Assembly (NCBI GenBank): GCA_937888485.1
Contig: CALAQQ010000054.1
Location: 1 to 19,603 of the forward strand
Origin: an uncultured Clostridia bacterium
GTDB taxonomy: Bacteria; Bacillota; Clostridia; Oscillospirales; Acutalibacteraceae
Reading direction: 5' to 3'
DNA length: 19,603 nucleotides
Positions 7,375 through 15,275 of this stretch are shown in pieces. Within the stretch, counting starts at the first letter, position 1, and every line of letters starts with the position of its first letter. The notes beneath the pieces were generated by a model. It ran no database searches, was not told the origin of the DNA, and saw only the letters and a program-made list of their open reading frames with translations. The position numbers and the translations under genes were made by a program.

Positions 7375-10278
7375 TTATCTTCCTGTTGCGGCAAACAGGC
7401 TTCTGAGTCTGATTTTAACTGCGCCGGGGTTTGAAATTTCGTCTATCTTAATCTGGGTATAAATTTTGCCGTCTGCCTCAAGAATTGTTCTCATTTCGTC
7501 TGTTGTGATGGCATCTACGCCGCATCCGAATGAAACAAGCTGAACAACATTAAGGTCTTTATCGTTTGCCTTTGCAACATATTTTGCGGCTGCATAAAGT
7601 CTTGAATGATATGTCCACTGATTGAGAACAGTGGTCGGGAATTTTTCAACAAGAGGACTTACACTGTCTTCTGTTATAACCGTTGCACCGCATTCGCAGA
7701 TAAGCTTATCTATACCGTGGTTGATTTCCTCATCAAGGTGATAGGGTCTGCCGCAAAGAACGATAACGGGTCTGTCATTTTTCTTTGCTTCTTTCATGAA
7801 TTCCATTCCCTTGAGATGGATTTTTTTCATGAATGAATAATATTCATCATATGCTTTCTTTGATGCGGATTTAACCTCTGAAAGGCTTATATCTCCGAAA
7901 TATCCCGAAAGGATTCCGTGAATCTTCTTAACAAAATCCTTGGGTCTGTGAAGACCGACATAGTCGCACATGAAGTTGATGTCCTTGAGTCTGCCGACAT
8001 TTGAACGGATAACTTCGGGGTAATATGCAACAACGGGGCAGTTGTAGTTGTTATCACCGAGATTTTCATCAAGGTTATACGTCATGCAGGGATAGAAAAT
8101 ATGTTCAACGCCGTCATTGAGAAGTGCTTCAATGTGACCGTGAAGAAGCTTTGCGGGATAGCATACGGTATCCGAGGGGATTGTATGCTGACCGAGAACG
8201 TAAAGGTCTCTTGTTGACTTGGGCGAAAGAGCAATTCCGAAGCCGAGTTCAGTGAAGAACTTATGCCAGAAGGGGAGAAGCTCAAAAATATTAAGACCCA
8301 TGGGAAGACCAATTGTGGGTCTTTTTCCGGTTACGGGTTTATAACCTGAAAGAAGTTCGCGCTTATAGTCAAACATGTTGTCGCCACTGTTTATGTTAGC
8401 CTTTGCAAGAGGCTTGCTGCAACGATTTCCGCCTATAAAACTTCTGCCTGAACTGAATGTATTGACGGTAAGACGGCAGTTATTACTGCACTTTCCGCAG
8501 GTAACGGCTTTTACTTTATGTTCAAACACTTTGAGTTCTTCAGCAGTGATGATAGTGCTCTTTTTGGGTTTTCTTTCCATTGCGTAGAGAGCTGCGCCGT
8601 ATGCACCCATAATGCCCGAAATAACAGGTCTTACAACGTCTCTGCCGATTTCCTGCTCAAATGCACGGAGAACGGCATCGTTGAGGAATGTTCCGCCCTG
8701 AACAACAATGTTCTTTCCGAGTTCATCTGCGCTTGCAGCGCGGATAACCTTATAAATTGCATTTTTAACAACGCTGATTGAAAGACCTGCGGAAATATTC
8801 TCGATTGATGCGCCGTCTTTCTGAGCTTGCTTAACAGAGGAGTTCATGAAAACGGTGCAGCGTGAACCGAGGTCAACGGGTCTGTCTGCAAAAAGACCGA
8901 GCTTTGAGAATTGGTCAATTCCGTAGCCCCATGCGGCGGCAAAGGTCTGAAGGAAGGAACCGCATCCAGAAGAACACGCTTCGTTGAGGAAGATGTTGTC
9001 GATTGCGTTGTTTCTGATTTTGAAGCATTTGATATCCTGACCGCCGATGTCGATGATGAAATCAACGTCGGGCTTGAATCTCTTTGCGGCTGTGAAATGA
9101 GCAACGGTTTCAACGAGACCGATATCAATGCCGAAAGCGTTTTTGATAATCTCTTCACCATAGCCTGTTACAGCGCTTGAAACAACTTTTGCATCGGGAT
9201 AGTTTTCGTAAAAATATTCAAGAAAATCTCTGATAAGAGAAACGGGGTCGCCGCTGTTGGGAGTGTATTTGCTGCAAATGATTTTTCCTTCTTTATTGAT
9301 GACAGCCGCTTTGACTGTTGTTGAACCTGCGTCGATTCCGATGCAGACTTCTTCGCCCTTGGTGATGGGGCAGTTTTCTTCAACAAAAGCCTTTGCATGG
9401 CGTGCCGCAAATTCCTCATATTCCTTTTTGTCTGTAAAAAGGGGATTTGCGCCGAGGTATTCGCCGCTTTCTTTTGCATTTTTGATTTTTTCGGTTACTT
9501 CTTTTATGTCAATTGGATTACCGTCGGATGAAAAAGCAGCACCGAGAGCGACGAAATAAAGTCCGTTTTCAGGGCATACACCTTTAACTCCGAGACCTTT
9601 ATCAAAAGCCTCACGGAGCTGTGAGAGGAAATAAAGAGGGCCGCCGAGATATACAACGTTGCCTTCGATTTTTCTGCCCTGTGAAAGACCTGCAACGGTC
9701 TGGTTAACAACTGCTGTAAAAATACTTGCGGCAATGTCGTTCTTTCTTGCGCCCTGATTAAGAAGGGGCTGAATATCCGACTTTGCAAAAACGCCGCATC
9801 TTGAAGCAATTGAATAAATCTTTTCGTGGCTTTCAGCAAGAGTGTTCATGTCTGTTGGTGATACATTGAGAAGTGAAGCCATCTGGTCGATGAAAGCACC
9901 TGTACCGCCGGCGCATGAACCGTTCATTCTGACTTCAACGCCGTTAGTGAAGAAAAGAATTTTTGCGTCTTCACCGCCAAGCTCAATAACGGCATCTGTT
10001 CCGGGAAGGAGTCTTGAAACGCTTATTCTTGAAGCATAAACCTCCTGAATAAAATCAAGACCGAGTGCGTTTGCAAAACCCATACCTGCCGAACCTGAAA
10101 CAGTAAGAGAAGCGTTTGCAAATTCAGGGTTAAGCTTTACTATTTCCGAGAGCATTTCCGCACTTTTTTCAGCGATTTTTGAATAGTGTCTTTCGTAAGC
10201 TTTGTATTTTATGTTATTATCATTGTCGATTGCAACGCATTTGAGGGTTGTTGAACCGACGTCCATACCTATTCTCAT
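7375..10278 (-). CDS. plsA: Double-domain acyl-CoA dehydratase activase with DUF2229-type region, probable PlsA of anaerobic plasmalogen synthase
   Basis: A 967-aa cytosolic redox ATPase. Residues about 1-255 are a first BcrAD/BadFG ATPase (GMDVGSTT at 4-11, GGEDAK at 101-106, C122 in SCAGGTGAF, C161 in SRCGVFAKSD). In known activators such cysteines hold a [4Fe-4S] cluster between subunits. Residues about 311-575 repeat the fold (GIDAGSTT, IGGQDIK, C435 and C439 in ACSSGCGSF, C474 in SRCTVF). A Cys motif follows (C594-x2-C597-x3-C601 and C620), then a DUF2229-like region from about 663 (C706 in DTVCYPAK, C731 in YPCMTY). It would drive electrons into the adjacent partner at the cost of ATP. 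RBS AGGAG precedes the ATG; the upstream plsC ends 12 bases away. The plasmalogen role is inferred from architecture and acyltransferase neighbours. Confidence 0.8.
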   Translation of the reverse strand: MRIGMDVGSTTLKCVAIDNDNNIKYKAYERHYSKIAEKSAEMLSEIVKLNPEFANASLTVSGSAGMGFANALGLDFIQEVYASRISVSRLLPGTDAVIELGGEDAKILFFTNGVEVRMNGSCAGGTGAFIDQMASLLNVSPTDMNTLAESHEKIYSIASRCGVFAKSDIQPLLNQGARKNDIAASIFTAVVNQTVAGLSQGRKIEGNVVYLGGPLYFLSQLREAFDKGLGVKGVCPENGLYFVALGAAFSSDGNPIDIKEVTEKIKNAKESGEYLGANPLFTDKKEYEEFAARHAKAFVEENCPITKGEEVCIGIDAGSTTVKAAVINKEGKIICSKYTPNSGDPVSLIRDFLEYFYENYPDAKVVSSAVTGYGEEIIKNAFGIDIGLVETVAHFTAAKRFKPDVDFIIDIGGQDIKCFKIRNNAIDNIFLNEACSSGCGSFLQTFAAAWGYGIDQFSKLGLFADRPVDLGSRCTVFMNSSVKQAQKDGASIENISAGLSISVVKNAIYKVIRAASADELGKNIVVQGGTFLNDAVLRAFEQEIGRDVVRPVISGIMGAYGAALYAMERKPKKSTIITAEELKVFEHKVKAVTCGKCSNNCRLTVNTFSSGRSFIGGNRCSKPLAKANINSGDNMFDYKRELLSGYKPVTGKRPTIGLPMGLNIFELLPFWHKFFTELGFGIALSPKSTRDLYVLGQHTIPSDTVCYPAKLLHGHIEALLNDGVEHIFYPCMTYNLDENLGDNNYNCPVVAYYPEVIRSNVGRLKDINFMCDYVGLHRPKDFVKKIHGILSGYFGDISLSEVKSASKKAYDEYYSFMKKIHLKGMEFMKEAKKNDRPVIVLCGRPYHLDEEINHGIDKLICECGATVITEDSVSPLVEKFPTTVLNQWTYHSRLYAAAKYVAKANDKDLNVVQLVSFGCGVDAITTDEMRTILEADGKIYTQIKIDEISNPGAVKIRLRSLFAATGR

Positions 10279-10290
10279 ATTTTGAATCTC

Positions 10291-10929
10291 CTATGCATCT
10301 TTGCGGACTTCATCCGCAGGAATTCCGAGGCTTTCAAGCATAAGCCTTTCGATTTCGTCATGAAGTTTTTTGTTTGCTTCTTCAATGGTCATATCTCCGA
10401 CTTTAAAAGGTTTTCCGAATATAACCTGCAGGTCTTTACTGCGGAATTTATATTCACCCGTAAGACCGAAGGGAACTATGTAAGCATCGGTTTTCTTTGC
10501 CATTGATACCGCACCGTGCTTTAACGGAAGCATGAATTTGTCGGTTTTGTTTCTTGTTCCCTCGGGGAAAATTCCGATTGCACCGTTATCTTTAAGAACG
10601 GTGAGTGCGGATTTTGCACTCGAAAAATCTTTTCTTGAACGGTCAACGGGAATGCATCCCACAAGACGGAAGAACGGTGCAAGAGCGCCTTCAAAATATT
10701 CTTTTTTTGCCATATAGTGAATAACTCTTTTAGTTGCCATAATTGTGAGACACTGGTCAAAAACGTGCTTGTGGTTGCCTGCAATTATGATTGAGCCTTC
10801 GTTCGGAATATTTTCGGCACCGATTATTGTGGGGTTATAATAAAATCTGAATAAAGGTCGCATCAGCGGAGTAAGTAATTTATAGCCCGTTTCTTTGTTT
10901 TCGGGTCTGTTGTTATCCTGTCTGCTCAT
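10291..10929 (-). CDS. plsC: 1-acylglycerol-3-phosphate acyltransferase family (second copy)
   Basis: A 212-aa PlsC-family acyltransferase with H53-KHVF-D58 and FPEGTRN (121-127), the complete catalytic and acceptor-binding motifs. It acts on glycerophospholipid precursors at the inner face of the membrane. The start codon overlaps the stop of the upstream plsC by four bases (ATGA), a sign of translational coupling. Its sequence is the most divergent of the three copies here, with an extra hydrophilic N terminus (residues 1-17) and its own C-terminal tail, so it may use a different acceptor or acyl donor from its neighbours. Confidence 0.9.
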   Translation of the reverse strand: MSRQDNNRPENKETGYKLLTPLMRPLFRFYYNPTIIGAENIPNEGSIIIAGNHKHVFDQCLTIMATKRVIHYMAKKEYFEGALAPFFRLVGCIPVDRSRKDFSSAKSALTVLKDNGAIGIFPEGTRNKTDKFMLPLKHGAVSMAKKTDAYIVPFGLTGEYKFRSKDLQVIFGKPFKVGDMTIEEANKKLHDEIERLMLESLGIPADEVRKDA

Positions 10930-11510
10930 TTTGTGATACCTGCTTTCATAAGTTCGTTCGAAACGATATCCATAAGTTTGTTGTTTGCTTCTTCAAGGTC
11001 ATCTGAAACAGTAATGGGTTCCATAAACTGAATTTTTACGCTTTTCTTAAATGCTTTGTATTTACCTGTAATAACAAAGGGGATAATAGGAGTTTTTGTA
11101 TCCCTTGCCATTTTGACAGCACCGAATTTGAACGGCATTATGATATCTTCCGTGCGGTTTATTGTTCCTTCGGGGAAAATGCCTATGAGTTTTTCATCAT
11201 TAAGATACTGAATTGCTGTTTCAAGGGCAGCTTTATCCTTTGTTCTTCTGTTAACGGGGATAATACCCATGTTTTTGAAGATAATTTTCAAGGGACCTTT
11301 CATAAGTTCGTCCTTTGCGAGATAAAGCACGCATCTTTTGGTTGCACAGCCGATAAGAATGCAGTCAAAATAGTTTGTGTGGTTTCCGGCAAGGATGACT
11401 CTGCCTGTTTGAGGGATTTTGTTTTCTCCTATGATTGTGGGTTTGTATATTGCCATAAAAATTGCTCTGAGGGGTCGTCTTATAATTCTGTAAAGAATAG
11501 GGTCTTTCAT
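10926..11510 (-). CDS. plsC: 1-acylglycerol-3-phosphate acyltransferase family (first copy)
   Basis: A 194-aa PlsC-family acyltransferase and the first gene of the operon. It has H44-TNYF-D49 and FPEG (112-115). GGAGG lies 7 bases before the ATG. Segments KFGAVKMA and ITGKYK, followed by KIQF and EPIT blocks, are almost shared with the third copy (5459-6061) but not with the second, so the first and third form a closer pair. Expected reaction is acylation of lysophosphatidate to phosphatidate, with acyl donor unknown. The operon promoter lies just upstream (11541-11569). Confidence 0.9.
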   Translation of the reverse strand: MKDPILYRIIRRPLRAIFMAIYKPTIIGENKIPQTGRVILAGNHTNYFDCILIGCATKRCVLYLAKDELMKGPLKIIFKNMGIIPVNRRTKDKAALETAIQYLNDEKLIGIFPEGTINRTEDIIMPFKFGAVKMARDTKTPIIPFVITGKYKAFKKSVKIQFMEPITVSDDLEEANNKLMDIVSNELMKAGITK

Positions 11511-11540
11511 CTCTTATCCTCCGTTTAATTTATACTATAT

Positions 11541-11569
11541 ATCATAATAAATCTATCATATAATATCAA
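11541..11569 (-). promoter_or_regulatory. Sigma-A promoter of the plsC-plsC-plsA-plsR-plsC operon
   Basis: On the minus strand TTGATA (11569-11564), a 17-base spacer, and TATGAT (11546-11541). Transcription would begin about 11534, giving a leader of about 24 bases with GGAGG before the first plsC ATG. The whole divergent gap 11511-11694 is extremely AT-rich. Confidence 0.65.
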
Positions 11570-11658
11570 AATATAGTGTTTAATTTATGAACAAATTGTA
11601 AATAATACTATATATATAAATATATTTATTATTTTCAACAAAAATGAGCAATTATCTG

Positions 11659-11687
11659 TTGAATTTATGGAGAATTTGTGATATAAT
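11659..11687 (+). promoter_or_regulatory. Sigma-A promoter placed directly against the nanE start
   Basis: TTGAAT (11659-11664), a 17-base spacer, and a perfect TATAAT (11682-11687). The preferred nanE ATG is at 11695, only 7 bases after the -10 box, which is where transcription should start. No Shine-Dalgarno sequence is found before either possible ATG, so a leaderless message is predicted. Confidence 0.6.
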
Positions 11688-11694
11688 CGCAAAC

Positions 11695-12402
11695 ATGGAA
11701 AAGAAAAATAATAACGAAATACTCAAACAAATCGAAGGCGGACTCATCGTTTCCTGTCAAGCATTGTCAACAGAGCCGTTATATGACAGCTACATAATGA
11801 GCAAAATGGCTTATGCTGCATTCCTCGGCGGTGCCGTGGGAATAAGAGCAAATACTGTTGTTGACATTCTCGCTATCAGAGAAAGAGTTGACCTTCCGAT
11901 TATCGGAATCATCAAGGAAGTGTATGACGACAGCGATGTTTACATCACTCCGACGATGAAAGAGGTTGATGCACTTGTTGAAATCGGCTGTGATATCATT
12001 GCGGTTGATGCAACAAACAGACTCAGACCGAATGGTGTTACATTTGAAGACTTTTTCAAAGAAGTGCGTGCGAAATATCCTGACCAGCTTTTCATGGCTG
12101 ATACTTCATGCTTTGAAGAAGGCAAGCTTGCGCTCGAACTTGGTTTTGACCTTCTCGGAACAACAATGAGTGGCTACACTCCCTATACCAAAGGTACTTC
12201 TCTGCCCGATTTTACCCTTATGAAGCGTTATAAGGAAGAACTCGGTGCGACTGTTATTGCCGAAGGCGGTATCTGGGCACCCGATGAGCTTGTGAAGGCT
12301 TTTGAAAGCGGCGCACATGCGGCTGTTGTCGGCACAGCTATCACAAGACCTATGGATATCACAAAACGTTTTGTAAAAGCATTGGAAGAGTCCAAAAAAT
12401 AA
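11695..12402 (+). CDS. nanE: N-acetylmannosamine-6-phosphate 2-epimerase NanE
   Basis: A 235-aa TIM-barrel enzyme converting N-acetylmannosamine 6-phosphate to N-acetylglucosamine 6-phosphate in sialic acid and ManNAc catabolism. Family landmarks are GGLIVSCQAL near the N terminus, GGAVGIRAN (45-53), GIIKEVY with catalytic-type K74, AVDATNR (103-109), and IAEGGIW with E190 as the partner acid. I chose ATG 11695 because the protein then starts like other NanE proteins. An upstream in-frame ATG at 11644 adds 17 residues encoded across the promoter, so it is unlikely. The ROK kinase gene follows 50 bases later, supporting an amino-sugar pathway. No nanA or transporter is in the window. Confidence 0.92.
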   Translation: MEKKNNNEILKQIEGGLIVSCQALSTEPLYDSYIMSKMAYAAFLGGAVGIRANTVVDILAIRERVDLPIIGIIKEVYDDSDVYITPTMKEVDALVEIGCDIIAVDATNRLRPNGVTFEDFFKEVRAKYPDQLFMADTSCFEEGKLALELGFDLLGTTMSGYTPYTKGTSLPDFTLMKRYKEELGATVIAEGGIWAPDELVKAFESGAHAAVVGTAITRPMDITKRFVKALEESKK

Positions 12403-12406
12403 TTTT

Positions 12407-12430
12407 AAGGGACGATGTTTGTCGTCCCTT
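12407..12430 (+). terminator. Hairpin between nanE and the ROK kinase gene
   Basis: A 9-bp stem AAGGGACGA / TCGTCCCTT with a 6-base loop, directly after the nanE stop and followed by GTGTTTTATC. The U run is weak, so it probably reduces rather than ends transcription into the kinase gene, or stabilises the 3' end of nanE mRNA. Confidence 0.6.
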
Positions 12431-12452
12431 GTGTTTTATCGGAGGAAATCAG

Positions 12453-13328
12453 ATGAAAATCCTTGCATTTGATATCGGCGGAACGGAAATCAAATATGCA
12501 TTCTGTGATGAAAATTTCAATCTGACCGAGAAAAAATCAATTTCCACCAACGCCAATGAAGGCGGAAAAAGGATAATTGAGCGTGTCGTTGAAATCATAA
12601 AAAGCTGTGACGGAATCGACCGCATAGGCATTTCAACCGCAGGTCAGGTCAACAGTATCAAGGGTGAAATAATTTTTGCAACCGACAGCATTCCCGGTTA
12701 TACGGGCACAAAGATAAAAGAGATAATCGAAGCAGAAACCGGTATTCCCACGGCGGTTGAAAACGATGTCAATTCCGCCGCAATCGGTGAAGCAATATTC
12801 GGTGCGGCAAAGGGTGTTGACAGTTTTATCTGCCTTACATACGGCACGGGAATAGGCGGCGCGGTTTATCTTGATAACAAGCTGTTTACGGGTGCATCAT
12901 TTTCCGCAGGGGAATTCGGTCATATCATAACTCACGCAGGCGGCAGAAGCTGCACCTGCGGCGGCAAAGGCTGCTATGAGGCTTATGCATCGGCAAAAGC
13001 ACTTGTCGGAGATGTTGCCGAAAAAACAGGCAGAAACATGAACGGCAGAGAAATTTTTGCGGAGTTTGATAACCCCGAAATCCGTGGTGTTATTGATAAT
13101 TGGATTGATGAAATCGTTATCGGATTAAAGAGTATTGTTTATATTTTCAACCCCTCGCTTGTTGTTGCAGGCGGCGGAATTATGAATGAAGCATACATCA
13201 CCGATGAGGTCAATAAACGTCTGCAGAAAGAGCTTATGCCGAGTTTCGGAAAGGTCAAAGTTGTTAAAGCGCTTATGGGTAATGACGCAAATAAACTCGG
13301 TGCTGCTTACCTTGCATCAAAATTATAA
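12453..13328 (+). CDS. ROK-family sugar kinase, probably N-acetylmannosamine kinase
   Basis: A 291-aa ROK kinase. Residues 7-10 DIGG with T11 form the phosphate loop, END (103-105) supplies the catalytic base D105, GTGIGGAV (131-138) is the second nucleotide loop, and the ROK zinc site is H157, C167, C169 and C174 in the CxCGxxGCxE pattern. Length is normal. ATG 12453 has GGAGG 7 bases upstream; an earlier in-frame start lies in the hairpin and is rejected. Next to nanE, phosphorylation of ManNAc to its 6-phosphate is the natural role, but ROK sequence alone does not separate ManNAc kinase from glucokinase or fructokinase. Confidence 0.87.
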   Translation: MKILAFDIGGTEIKYAFCDENFNLTEKKSISTNANEGGKRIIERVVEIIKSCDGIDRIGISTAGQVNSIKGEIIFATDSIPGYTGTKIKEIIEAETGIPTAVENDVNSAAIGEAIFGAAKGVDSFICLTYGTGIGGAVYLDNKLFTGASFSAGEFGHIITHAGGRSCTCGGKGCYEAYASAKALVGDVAEKTGRNMNGREIFAEFDNPEIRGVIDNWIDEIVIGLKSIVYIFNPSLVVAGGGIMNEAYITDEVNKRLQKELMPSFGKVKVVKALMGNDANKLGAAYLASKL

Positions 13329-13339
13329 AACAAACAAAA

Positions 13340-13378
13340 AAGTCGCCGGATTTTTTCATCCGACGGCTTTAATTTTTT
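13340..13378. terminator. Convergent terminator between the ROK kinase and Na/Pi transporter genes
   Basis: An imperfect stem AAGTCGCCGGAT / ATCCGACGGCTT with one C-A mismatch and one T-G wobble, loop TTTTTC, followed by TTTAATTTTTT. A-rich sequence on the other side (ACAAACAAAAAA) gives a U tract in the reverse direction, so it can serve both converging genes. Confidence 0.8.
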
Positions 13379-15125
13379 AAGGTAAACAATATTTGCTTTT
13401 ATAATTTTCGAATTTTTCGGTAAATTCCGTACTGCCCGAAAGCTTGTAGTTATTAAGATATTTATGAGCGTTGAATTCCGAGTTACTGAGCTGAATAAGA
13501 GAAACTGCTATATTCGAGCAATGGTCGGAAACTCTTTCGTAATTTGTTATAAGGTCTGAAAGAACAAAACCGAGCTCGATTGTGCAGTTGCCGCCGGTAA
13601 GGCGGTTGATATGTCTGCTCTTTATTTTGGAGAGAAGTCCGTCAATAACCTGCTCAAGAGGTTCAACCTCAAGAGCATATTCCATGCTGCCCTGAGAAAA
13701 AGCGGTTACTGTTATATCAAGGATTTCTCTGATTGCGTTTGCAACAATTTTAAGCTCAGATGTTGCACTTTCGGAAAAATAGATTTCTTTGTCGCTTATC
13801 TCTTTTGCAACCTTCATTATATTAACCGCATGGTCGCCGATTCTTTCAAAATCGCCTATCGCATGAAGAAGCAAAGCGACGGTGTTGCTGTCATCGTTGG
13901 ATAAATCATGACTTGAAACCTTAACAAGGAACGAGCCGAGTTTATCCTCATATTCGTCAAGCTTTTTTTCGTTTTCTATAATATTTTTCGCGGTTTTATC
14001 ATCATATCTGTCAATGACCGAAATTGAATTCAGAATTGTGTCAATCGCAAGCTTTGCCATTTTAACAGCATGGTTACGGCATTCGGAAACGGCAATTGCG
14101 GGAGTGAGAAGCAGTCTTTCGTCAATGAAGGTCTGCTTTTCTTCGTTTTCTTTATCTTTAATTGTTTTGACTGCAAGTTTTTCAAGCAGCTTTGAGAAGG
14201 GGAAGAGAAGCGTAGTCGTTGCAAGGTTGAATATGCTGTGAACAATTGCTATGCCTGCGGGATTGATGGCGGAGTCGGCAAATGCGAGATCAAAAATCAC
14301 ATTTATTCCATAAAACAGACCAAGAAGAATTGCTGAGCCGATAAGATTGAAATAAACGTGAATTGCGGCAACTCTTTTTGCATTTTTGCTGACTCCTATG
14401 CTGGAAATAAGAGCGGTAACGCAAGTGCCGATATTCTGACCCATGATGATGGGGATTGCCATTGAATATGAAAGCGCACCCGTAAGAGAAAGAGCCTGCA
14501 ATATACCAATGGTTGCAGACGAACTCTGAATAATGGCTGTCATTACAATACCTATAAGCAGACCGAGAAGGGGATTGTTGAACATTACCATAAGGTCACG
14601 GAATTCCTGCATTTCGGAAAGAGGTTCCATGGAATCGCTCATCATTTCCATGCCGAACATGAGAACGGCAAATCCGAGGCAGATTCCGCCGATATCTTTA
14701 AGCCGCTCTTTTTTGGAAACCATAACCAGCAGAATTCCGATAAACGCAATTATAGGTGAGAAGTTAGATGGCTTAAGAAGGCTTACAAAGAAATTGTCGC
14801 TCTCGATACCTGCAAGGCTGAGTATCCATGCCGTAACAGTTGTTCCGATATTGGAACCCATAATAACGCCGACGGATTGTCCGAGCTGCATTATACCCGA
14901 GTTAACAAGACCGACCAGCATAACAGTAACAGCCGATGATGACTGAATTGTTGCGGTTATAACAACGCCGAGAAACAAAGCTTTTATGGGTCTGTCAGTC
15001 ATTACTCTAAGGATTTTTTCGAGCTTACCGCCTGCGGTTTTTTCAAGACCTCCCGACATTGTGCTCATTCCGAAAAGGAAGAGAGCAAGACCGCCGAGAA
15101 GGGAAATAAAATTAAAAACAGTCAT
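13377..15125 (-). CDS. Na+/phosphate cotransporter family protein with C-terminal PhoU-like domain
   Basis: A 582-aa membrane transporter. Residues about 1-310 contain the two inverted Na/Pi cotransporter repeats, each with the QSSSA signature (61-65 and 190-194) and a following GSNIGTT (90-96) or GQNIGTC (219-225) motif. Residues about 345-560 form a soluble helical PhoU-like domain, as in many bacterial NptA-type proteins. It would couple sodium entry to phosphate uptake or movement. GGAGG lies 8 bases before the ATG, and an own promoter is visible upstream. It is monocistronic, divergent from the deacetylase gene and convergent with the kinase gene. Substrate is by family; other anions are possible. 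Confidence 0.92.
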   Translation of the reverse strand: MTVFNFISLLGGLALFLFGMSTMSGGLEKTAGGKLEKILRVMTDRPIKALFLGVVITATIQSSSAVTVMLVGLVNSGIMQLGQSVGVIMGSNIGTTVTAWILSLAGIESDNFFVSLLKPSNFSPIIAFIGILLVMVSKKERLKDIGGICLGFAVLMFGMEMMSDSMEPLSEMQEFRDLMVMFNNPLLGLLIGIVMTAIIQSSSATIGILQALSLTGALSYSMAIPIIMGQNIGTCVTALISSIGVSKNAKRVAAIHVYFNLIGSAILLGLFYGINVIFDLAFADSAINPAGIAIVHSIFNLATTTLLFPFSKLLEKLAVKTIKDKENEEKQTFIDERLLLTPAIAVSECRNHAVKMAKLAIDTILNSISVIDRYDDKTAKNIIENEKKLDEYEDKLGSFLVKVSSHDLSNDDSNTVALLLHAIGDFERIGDHAVNIMKVAKEISDKEIYFSESATSELKIVANAIREILDITVTAFSQGSMEYALEVEPLEQVIDGLLSKIKSRHINRLTGGNCTIELGFVLSDLITNYERVSDHCSNIAVSLIQLSNSEFNAHKYLNNYKLSGSTEFTEKFENYKSKYCLP

Positions 15126-15158
15126 AATTTTTACCTCCGAAAAATCTTTTCATTTCCT

Positions 15159-15187
15159 AATATAATGCAAAATCCGTCAGATTTCAA
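15159..15187 (-). promoter_or_regulatory. Sigma-A promoter of the Na/Pi cotransporter gene
   Basis: On the minus strand TTGAAA (15187-15182), a 17-base spacer, and TATATT (15164-15159), with a leader of about 27 bases to the ATG at 15125. I looked for a Pho-type direct repeat next to it and saw none that was clear. Confidence 0.65.
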
Positions 15188-15275
15188 TATTATTAAATAA
15201 TTTTAATGATATTTTATACCGATTTGCTCTTCTAATATTATTTTCCTCGAAATATATTTCAATGAGGTGTGTTTT

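Noticed and set aside
8911..9180. A plus-strand open frame of 89 codons, and many similar ones, opposite the activase gene
   Set aside because: No ribosome binding site, composition mirrors the real gene on the other strand, and the minus-strand frame carries clear family motifs throughout.
11521..11694. Very AT-rich gap as a replication origin or attachment site
   Set aside because: No DnaA-box cluster, iterons or flanking direct repeats; it is explained by two divergent promoters.
15267..15275. GTG at 15267 as the deacetylase start
   Set aside because: It lies within the GAGGTG ribosome binding site that fits the ATG at 15276.
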